From Apis mellifera (Eukaryota; Arthropoda; Insecta; Hymenoptera; Apidae), in assembly GCF_003254395.2 (NCBI RefSeq), contig NC_037647.1:5072752-5136751 (forward strand): DNA of 64,000 bases, read 5' to 3'. Below are positions 56,704 through 64,000 of this stretch, piece by piece (within the stretch, counting starts at the first letter, position 1; every line of letters starts with the position of its first letter). The position numbers were made by a program, and so were the translations under genes. A model generated the notes under the pieces. The model worked only from the letters and a program-made list of their open reading frames with translations, was not told the origin of the DNA and ran no database searches.

Positions 56704-58130
56704 GTTACACCTCGTAATGAATTGGATTGATTGGATGAATTGAAACTATTGATGCTTAACAATAATTAATGGATTATTTGGTTTTTTTCATTTAATTTGT
56801 TTTATCTATTCGTTTGATTGGAATTAATAATGTTTTTAAAAATTCTTACTCTCAATAATTATCAAATTGTATCTTGCCAATATTTTCTTAATTCTATTTA
56901 ATTATTTGAATTCATCTAATTCTAATATTCGTTGAATACAATGAATTCAATGAATTCTTTCTAAACTGAAAGAAAATTTAATTTAATATAAATAAATTCA
57001 CAACTACAGTAAGCAATCTACAATCTACAATTCTTGAACCCAAATTTTCCTATTTTTTCCACAAACCAAACAAGAAACTATACAATAATGTAACTCTAAT
57101 TACACCCTGTAATGAATTGGATCAATTGGATGAATTGAAACTATTGATGCTTAACATTAATGGGTTATTTGGTTTTTTTCATTTAATTTGTTTTATCTAT
57201 TCGTTTGATTGGGATTAATAATGTTTTTAAAAATTCTCTCAATAATTATGAAATTGTATCTTGCCAATATTTTCTTAATTCTACTTATTTGAATTCATTT
57301 AATTCTAATATTCGTTCAAGAATTCAATGAATTCTTTCTAAATTAAAAGAAATTAAAAAAATTCAATCTAATATAAATAAATCAACAACTACAGTAAGCA
57401 ATCTACAATCTACAATTGTTGAATCCAAATTTTCCCATTTTTTCAACAAATCTCCGAACAGATAAGAAATCGTACAATAACATAACTCTTGTTACACCCT
57501 GTAATGATTGGATGAATTGAAACTATTGATGCTTTATGTTAATGGGCTATTTAGTTCTTTTTATTTAATTTGTTTCATCCATCCATTCGATTGGGATTAA
57601 TAATGTTTTTAAAAATTTTGAAAAACTATCCAAATTTCAAGAGAATCGATAAGAGATTAAAATTTAAAAATTTTTGAATTCGTAAATTCTTAATCTCAAT
57701 AATTATCAAATTGTATCTTGCCAATATTTTCTTAATTCTATTTAATTATTTGAATTCATTTAATTCGTTCAAGAATTCAATGAATTCTTTCTAAACTAAA
57801 AGAAATTAAAAAAATTCAATCTAATATAAATAAATCTACAACTACAATAAGCAATCTACAATCTACAATTCTTGAACCCAAATTTTCCCATTTTTTCCAC
57901 AAACCAAACAGGAAACTATACAATAATGTAACTCTTGTTACACCCTGTAATGAATTGGATCAATTGAATGAATTGAAACTATTGAATGAAACTACAATTC
58001 AATGAATTCTTTCTAAACTGAAAGAAACTAAGAAAATTCAATCTAACATAAATAAATTTACAACTACAGTAAGCAATCTACAATCTACAATTCTTAAACC
58101 CAAATTTTCCCATTTTTTCCACAAACTTCC
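56704..58130. repeat. Tandem repeat, four copies of about 390-445 bp
   Basis: (G/A)TTACACC(C/T)(T/C)GTAATGA starts at 56704, 57099, 57491 and 57937. Each copy continues through GAATTGAAACTATTGA, TTTTTAAAAATTCT, TTGTATCTTGCCAATATTTT, AATTCAATGAATTCTTTCTA, AAGCAATCTACAATCTACAA and CAAATTTTCC. Copy 3 has an extra block of about 60 bp; copy 4 has lost its centre. Inside each unit TCTACAATCTACAAT is itself a small duplication. No frame is maintained. Confidence 0.94.
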
Positions 58131-58753
58131 AAATAGATTAATATAATTTAATATAATTATTTTTATTTTAATATAATTTCGTTAACATAAGATGCGATTT
58201 TTAAAAAAATTATCGGAGAGAATTGACAAGAGAAAAGATAATAAGTTAACGGGTCGTCAGAACGGAAAAGAGAGGCTTAATAAATCTGCACCGAGAGAGA
58301 TCCGATCGCGGCGAATTTCGCGTTCTTTGATGCTCACCGGGTATATCGAGCGGTGGATCGACCGTGTCCACCCAAGGATTTATACCCTCGACGAGATACG
58401 GACGTGGTATTTTATCCGTTTTATTTATTTTTTCTTTACCTCTTTACTTTCTTTTTATTTTCCGCCGCTTCGAATAAATTTTTATTCGTTCAAGTCGCCG
58501 GCTTCGATAAGACTTCGCGTGAAAATATGGCGAGTCCCTCGATTCTCTTTCGATTCTCTACGTTAAAATGCGAGAGAAGGAAGGAGTCGAGGGAGAAGGA
58601 AACGGAAGAGGGACGTAATTAAGATGCAAGAGAGAGGAGGAAACGTTGGTGATAATTTTGTAGGTTGTTTCGTGACTTTATTTACTCCTTCGGATCTCTC
58701 GTCGAGAATTAAGTTAAGAATTACTTAATAAAGGAGAAGGTAAAGAAGTAAAG
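58131..58753. other. Noncoding stretch
   Basis: A CpG-moderate patch at 58240-58400 and purine-rich DNA at 58565-58640. Frames of 124 and 89 codons overlap on the same strand and have no domain, so no gene is called. Confidence 0.5.
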
Positions 58754-58931
58754 TTATTTTGGAGGATGAGAGAAGAAGAAGTGTTGAACACTTAAAATAC
58801 GTCAACATCTCATTTCCTCCAATTGAATTTATAGGAATGAAATTATTTTGGAGGATGAGAGAAGAGGAAGTGTTGAATACTCAAAATACGTCAAAATCTC
58901 ATTTCCTCCAATTGAATTTATAGGAATGAAA
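58754..58931. repeat. Two tandem 89-bp copies, each able to fold
   Basis: TTATTTTGGAGGATGAGAGA starts at 58754 and 58843. The copies differ at only a few positions. GGAGGATGAGA near the start of each copy pairs with TCTCATTTCCTCC near its end (with a bulge), so each unit could fold into a hairpin. In copy 1 AAGTGTTGAACACTT adds an inner palindrome, broken by two changes in copy 2. Confidence 0.93.
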
Positions 58932-58934
58932 TAA

Positions 58935-59480
58935 GAGAAAGATCCTAAAGAGAATACATTACAGACGTTGTCGGTGAACAATGTACTGTTTCATGCTCGC
59001 AAGTTGAAATTACGTGCATCAAGTTCTCGTGCAACCACGACCGTATCCCTCCCCTGTTTCGATAATAAATGTTCATTTCACCTACCGTATAGCTGCGTTT
59101 AACCCAACACCACACTTTCTACCGTTTCATTTTTCATCCAAACCGCCATTCATTCAACACCCCGCATCCTTAAATAACGCCATCCTACCTACCATTCACC
59201 AAACCTCGCATAATATCAATCATCCTTTCCAAATAAACCGCCACTCACCACGTATACCTTTACTTTTCCTTCCCCTCCGAACTTTACTTTCGCGAAATCG
59301 ACCCGTATAAAACACCTTAAAAGAACATTGGTTTCTTCCCCTCCCCTCCCTGCTCGCGAAAATTCGTTCCTTTCGATTGTTCATCCAAACCTCCCTTCTG
59401 TACGAATCCTCTCCGCGAAACACACGCTTTTAACAAAAAAAATTCGCGTTTTATCCCCGTAAGAAACCGATTTGATTTAT
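58935..59480. other. Noncoding stretch
   Basis: I see no confident gene. The DNA is C-rich on the plus strand at 59030-59410, giving a 98-codon proline/histidine/serine-rich frame without domain or repeats that suggest function. Confidence 0.5.
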
Positions 59481-59830
59481 GTAGTATCCCCTCGATCTAT
59501 CCGAGACGCAATTACACACCGGCTAATAGCCCGTATTATAAACAATTTGAGGATCGAACGGTTTGCAAGCCAGTGTGATTTATCGGCTTGCCGAACATCT
59601 ACAAAGATTTACGAATCGTGGATAGGGTTGCGCGATACCGCTTCTAAATAAGATCCGCTCGATCGGCAATAAATCAATCGGGTGTCGAAGATAAATCGAT
59701 TCGAGTACTCTCGCATGACGTGTTCATTGCCGAGGATCGGGAGCGGGGTGTAAGCGAGGTATTTCGAGGGCCTGACTTTCGAGGGCAATCGCCTCGTGAT
59801 CTTTGGGCACAGAGCATGATTTTTAAATTC
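59480..59830. promoter_or_regulatory. CpG-rich, repeat-free patch with hairpin
   Basis: About 350 bp of balanced, CpG-containing DNA without simple repeats. GCAAGCC (59565-59571) pairs with GGCTTGC (59585-59591), extended by GTT (59561-59563) with AAC (59594-59596). Texture suggests a conserved noncoding element, but conservation cannot be tested here. Confidence 0.35.
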
Positions 59831-62310
59831 TTTGGATCTTTTTTTTTTTTTTCTTAAGGATTAATGACTTTATCGGTTATTAACGGTTGCTTGGAAATCG
59901 GTAATTCTGCACGGTATAATTTTCTCTCGCGTTTGCGGTAAGCTTTGTCACGTGGATTAGCTATGATTATGATAGAGACGAAGATGAAGGTTTGAATATA
60001 TATATGTATTTTTGAAATTTTTAATAACAGCGAGGATGAAAATCTGAAACTAATCTTCTCAATTTTACTCGGTTTAATTCTAAAGTGTTAAAGTTATTCA
60101 TGCTTAGGAATGATTAATTATTATCTCATCACATTGTTCAGTAACAAACCATGACTGTATCCGTGATCAGCAATTATGCGCTTAACGATCCTTTCGTAAT
60201 TCAGTTCCTAAGTTATCTAAGCTATTGCTCGCGTTATAGTGAGAAATTTGAGTAATTAAACGCGTCAATGTAAAAGATCGGACAAGTGCCTATAAAATTG
60301 CGCAACCCTTATCTTGAGAATCTTGAAGGAAGATTATAAATAACGCTTCTGATATCGATAAATATACTACTATTTTCATGTTCCCTGAGTAATATGCTCG
60401 GTTGTTATTTTGCAATTAATTTTTTGCTGATACTAAAGTTTTAATAAGCAAGTTTTAATTACTTCCTGAACTATCAAACTATAAAGTTTATGCGAGGAAA
60501 AGATATTGTAATGTTAAAAACTATCTTATTTAGCTTAATGGATAATTTTTGGTATAAAATAGATTTATAATATACGTATGTCGTGCATCGAAACTTTATA
60601 TAAAGAGGCATGCATACTATTGGCAATTGTAAATTGCAGAAAATAAAAGGATAAAGAAAGAATTGAAACTCACTATACGTTGTCTTCAATGTGGGTGTTG
60701 ATCCAATATTTGAAAAGAAACTAGTCGATGCAATCATTGTTTCACTGACTTTGTTTTCTGTTTAAACAAAATATATAATATATTAATATAATAATGTATT
60801 AACAATGTTAAAATATGAAAATTATTTAAGTAATATTTTTTATTTGGAATTATAAATGTTTATTGTTGATAAATGATAATTGTATTAGAAGTATAAATTT
60901 CCTTATAATTTTTTCATAAGATTATGAAAAAATTATCTTATTGTATGAATTACCTCAAATAGAAGAAAATTATTAATACAAAATAAGGTTAAATTTGATA
61001 TAAAATTTATAAATTAAACATTGTATAATTTGAATTTGCATGATCAAAATAATTATTAAATATATAATATATAATATTCTATATTTATATAATATATAAT
61101 ATATAATGTATAATATATATATAATATATAATATTTTAATTTCATATTTATTATATGTAATTAAAATATTAAAATATTATATAATTTATATATTATAAAA
61201 TTTATTATAAAATATATTATATATAGATATATATAGAATTATATATAGATTTCAAACTAAAGCAGGAAGAATTTGTATTAAATATGTTACAAACTTTATC
61301 TTTCATAAGGAAAACAAACTTTTTTCAAACAGACTTAAAATCTATATATTCTAAGAATCTATATATTCTAAGAATCTATATATTCTAAGAATACCTTCTT
61401 ATTGCGAGTCATTTTCCATTGTTTTTAATATTTCACACACACGAGGCGCAATATTTACAAATATTTCAAAGTGAGAACGTGGTCGAACATGACTAAGTGC
61501 GTCGTAAACGAAGCCCTGTGTTTACCTTTCATACATATGCTGTTCAATTTATTATATATAATATTTGCTGTGGTTAGTGTAAATTAGAGGTTGTTTGGCA
61601 TTCATTCAAAGCATTGAATTCAAAAATGAATTGAACTACGTAATATATCTATCTTTTATTATAGATGGCTTTTATTATATTTTGTGATCAACCAAACAAA
61701 AGTTTTTTTTATAAATAATTGCATTTTTAATTTTAATAAACTAACAACTGATAAAATTTATGAAGTAACCTTACTTATTCTTTTCTTATTCCATAAGTTT
61801 GAATAATTTTTAATTAGCTTTTAAAATTCATTTAAATAAAAATGAATAATATATTCTTTTAAGAAATATATATATATATATATATATAAAATAAGGGATA
61901 TTATAATAAAGAAAATGGAATTGCTCATATTTGCATGCAATAGATATAATTAAAACAAAAAGAATTTAATATATATATTTCTTTCAATGCTTATTATTTA
62001 TTTAAATAGCCTTTTTCCTTATGAAATTTAAATGTTTGATATTTTATATGTAATATTTGAGGTAATTTCACTTTAATATGTAATATTTTTTATATATGTT
62101 CCCTATTATTATCGCAATAACTATAATTTGAACCCTCACATTTCAACAACGCTTCCAGCAATTTACGATATTTATCGCATCGTTAGAATACTAATTTAAA
62201 GAATAATATGTAACAATTTCGGAATTGTTCCTATCGCAATTGATTCCACTTTCACCCTACACTATTATATGTATTCAACGTGTTCCGACACGACGAAATA
62301 AATCAGTATT
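59831..62310. other. AT-rich, CpG-poor stretch
   Basis: I see no gene. Nearly pure TA DNA at about 61055-61250 and a TA run at about 61866-61887 could act as unwinding or attachment regions. Short frames have no domain. Confidence 0.65.
61339..61389. repeat. 17-bp minisatellite, three perfect copies
   Basis: AATCTATATATTCTAAG occurs three times in direct succession without a mismatch, then breaks off. Perfect identity suggests a recent expansion. Confidence 0.95.
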
Positions 62311-62317
62311 ACCTTAC

Positions 62318-62413
62318 GATTGTGATAGTGTAGAAAATTCCGATTCGGAATGGTCAACGTGCCACAGCTTCTCTTTTTATGAACGCATGCTCCTAGCATC
62401 TAGATATCTCATT
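62318..62413 (-). ncRNA. Candidate noncoding exon
   Basis: On the minus strand the acceptor GTTATGTTATGTTGCAG ends at 62414 and the donor GTAAGGTAAT begins at 62317, bounding 96 nt. All three frames stop within it, so if spliced it is untranslated. It lies about 400 bp beyond the promoter-like block at 62.8 kb and could belong to a transcript leaving that block on the minus strand. In the opposite direction a 69-codon plus-strand frame (62225-62434) with an acidic SVENSDSEWS stretch overlaps it, and neither is certain. Confidence 0.2.
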
Positions 62414-62815
62414 CTGCAACATAACATAACCTAACGTAATTCACCAACGAATCTAACCAAGCGTATATAGCAAAATTTTACGAAAGTTTCTCCATACTAT
62501 ACCTCGATCGATGTTCACTTTCTCACGCAGTGAACTGCATCAATAGCCTCCCCACTTTTTGTATACTTTCCATCGTGTAGCTTGAAGGACTAAACGCCGG
62601 CTGCTTCGTATCATGCTTCGTATTTCACAGCGAACGAACCCCAACGTTAAATTTATTCACACTAATGTTCCTCCTTTCCTTGATAACACATTCTTGCACA
62701 ATAAGACAAACACAAAACGAAATTAATGGACAAATTACTTTCTGTCAGGATAACCGTCCGTAGTGTCGAAATTTATTGCGTCGCTGATCGCGCGAAAAAG
62801 GACGCTCTCGTTCAA
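62414..62815. other. Noncoding stretch upstream of the promoter-like block
   Basis: Mixed-composition DNA holds only short frames. TCACTTTCTCACGCAGTGAA at about 62515 includes TTCACTTTCTCACGCAGTGAA-like partial symmetry (TTCAC with GTGAA). No gene is seen. Confidence 0.5.
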
Positions 62816-62921
62816 TGCGCGCGCATCATGCGCGCATCGACCCCGCGCATATGCGACGCGCCGTTGCGCAGTGTTACCCCCGCGCATGTGCGTAGTGTCG
62901 TTGCGTAGTGTGTCGGACAGC
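62816..62921. promoter_or_regulatory. CpG-dense promoter with NRF1/Ewg-type sites
   Basis: Five GCGCA-type sites fall in 77 bp: TGCGCGCGCA (62816-62825), TGCGCGCA (62829-62836), CGCGCATATGCG (62844-62855), TGCGCA (62875-62880) and CGCGCATGTGCG (62881-62892). These resemble the consensus YGCGCAYGCGCR bound by NRF1, whose insect homologue is Ewg. The third contains the palindrome CGCATATGCG. Such clusters typically mark broad promoters of widely expressed genes. A plus-strand candidate first exon follows at once, and a possible minus-strand transcript leaves in the other direction. Confidence 0.5.
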
Positions 62922-63027
62922 ATGGTGCTTCAAGAACGCGGGAAAAAAATATTAACAAATTGTTTTGTGTGGTGCAATAAATATTCATGGGTGAACAAGA
63001 GAGACAACAGATACTCTAGACCACATG
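62922..63027 (+). CDS. Candidate first coding exon (35 codons), unrecognised
   Basis: An ATG with G at +4 (ACAGCATGG) opens directly downstream of the CpG-dense promoter block. Thirty-five codons read MVLQERGKKILTNCFVW, then CNKYSWVNKRDNRYSRPH. The segment ends at the consensus 5' splice site ATG followed by GTAAGTC (GT at 63028-63029), with one base of the next codon. The frame is open further upstream too (to 62763), but that part translates the GCGCA repeats and is unlikely to be protein. Basic and aromatic residues with two cysteines suggest the start of a real domain, yet I cannot name a family. The rest of the gene would lie to the right, partly or wholly beyond the window. Confidence 0.38.
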
Positions 63028-63029
63028 GT

Positions 63030-63644
63030 AAGTCAAGTTTACGGGATGAGTCATCGCCCACTTCCTTTTTCGATAGTCGGAACACATCGGCTCGTTCTTG
63101 AACGTCGTCATCGTATCGCCGGATAATAAATAATACGTACCGTTTACGTGAAGCTGTTTACGGCGGTTGAAAGTGATATTATTCTCTTCCTCTTTTTCTT
63201 TTTTCCGTTTTCTCTTTCTTTTAAACAAGATTAATCACTCTACTCGCTTAATTAAATATCGTGTTAAACGATTCTCAAATTTATTCTATCTTCTCTACAA
63301 GAGGGCGGATATCACGTGACTTCCATATTAATGGCGACTAATGGCGCGAAATTATGAAAAGAATATTGCCTCCAATTCCGGAAGAAGATGTTTGAAATGA
63401 GGAGTCAACATGAAAAAAAGGTATTTAATTAAAATAATTTTATAATAATATATAGTTTTACTATGTTTTATAAAATATCAAAGAATTAAATAACTTATTT
63501 TTCTGGATTTATGAAAAATAATAATTGTATTTTTATTTAATTCAAAAATTATGAGTTACAAAAGTTTTAATGTTTTAAAGTTAGAATTAAAATAATTTAA
63601 ATTAGATATTTTATTTTAATTAGAATATTTTTTATAATTAATTA
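63030..63644. other. Noncoding stretch, candidate first intron
   Basis: After the 5' splice site the DNA becomes T-rich and then AT-rich. ATGGCGACTAATGGCGCG at about 63330 holds two YY1/Pho-type ATGGC words. No coding frame is seen. Confidence 0.5.
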
Positions 63645-63655
63645 ATATATATATA

Positions 63656-63717
<62 letters not shown>
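63645..63717. repeat. (TA)n(TG)n(TA)n microsatellite
   Basis: Seventy-three bases alternate strictly between purine and pyrimidine: a TA block, a short TG block, then a long TA block. It is likely to be length-variable, cruciform-prone and hard to sequence. Confidence 0.95.
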
Positions 63718-63719
<2 letters not shown>

Positions 63720-64000
63720 TAGGTAATTGATAATTAAAATTTTATTATATTATTATATTGATTGACTTTAAGAAGACATTTTATAGAAATTATCAATTTT
63801 AGTGTGATTTGATATAAAACTATGCTTACTTTTATAATTACAATTTAATTTCTATATCCTTTTTTCTTTCTATTTCTTTTTAAATCATACATTTGTGTGT
63901 CTTACCATACATAAATCAGTCTAAAATCGTAATTCGAAGCGTGAAGACTTTAGTTGCAATGCTCGTCACGCTTTCTTATTTATTGTTAAATATTTTTTGT
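63718..64000. other. AT-rich noncoding end of window
   Basis: I see no gene. The DNA is AT-rich with a T-rich run at about 63860-63882. Confidence 0.6.

Noticed and set aside
62400..62440. AACCTAAC-like words suggesting insect telomere repeat
   Set aside because: Only isolated copies occur, with no TTAGG array anywhere.
33618..62935. Shared CATGGTGCTTCAAG at 33619 and 62921, giving MVLQ in two candidate exons
   Set aside because: A few chance 14-mer matches are expected in 64 kb, and the flanks do not align.

Overview
The window looks like nuclear DNA of a hymenopteran insect, most consistent with a honey bee (Apis) or a close relative. This is judged from texture, not from a recognised gene. 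The DNA is strongly AT-rich, full of poly-A/T and poly-purine/pyrimidine runs and microsatellites, yet it has many short CpG-rich islands with no CpG depletion. There is no bacterial gene density, no operon, no rRNA and no CRISPR array. The longest open frame is 219 codons and is low-complexity. No open frame carries a family signature I can name with confidence, so I read the window as intergenic and/or long-intron DNA.

Genes and exons: nothing is certain. Several short segments have both splice signals and an open frame, and are listed as low-confidence candidate exons. On the plus strand they are 2704-2790, 16529-16604 and 33569-33631. On the minus strand they are 4832-4869, 30959-31035 and 56380-56467. 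Their phases do not join into one transcript, so they are independent hypotheses. The best promoter is at 62.8-62.9 kb, a CpG-dense stretch with five NRF1/Ewg-type GCGCA sites in 77 bp. It is followed by an ATG and a 106-nt open segment ending in a consensus 5' splice site. A second promoter or 5' UTR exon candidate lies at 39.6-40.1 kb. The best RNA-gene signal is a tRNA-like RNA polymerase III unit at 53.36-53.44 kb, with A box, B box and T-run terminator.

Repeats: seven families of local duplication (two to four copies, units of about 90 to 450 bp) are concentrated between 36 and 59 kb, and another lies at 3.3-4.0 kb. Copies have diverged by point changes and small indels. One family, at 40.2-40.8 kb, carries a POU octamer (ATGCAAAT) in each of its four copies.

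Structure: several inverted repeats stand out from the AT-rich background. They include a pre-miRNA-like hairpin at 34880-34949, a multi-stem foldback at 12169-12273, two tandem hairpins at 37333-37384, a hairpin with a CA-repeat loop at 52696-52742 and a GC-rich hairpin at 26082-26103. CpG-rich islands that may be regulatory lie near 1.7, 8.4, 16.3, 17.8, 22.1, 25.0, 27.6, 29.3, 37.4, 43.4, 46.5, 52.7 and 59.6 kb. Everything else is AT-rich filler in which I see no gene.
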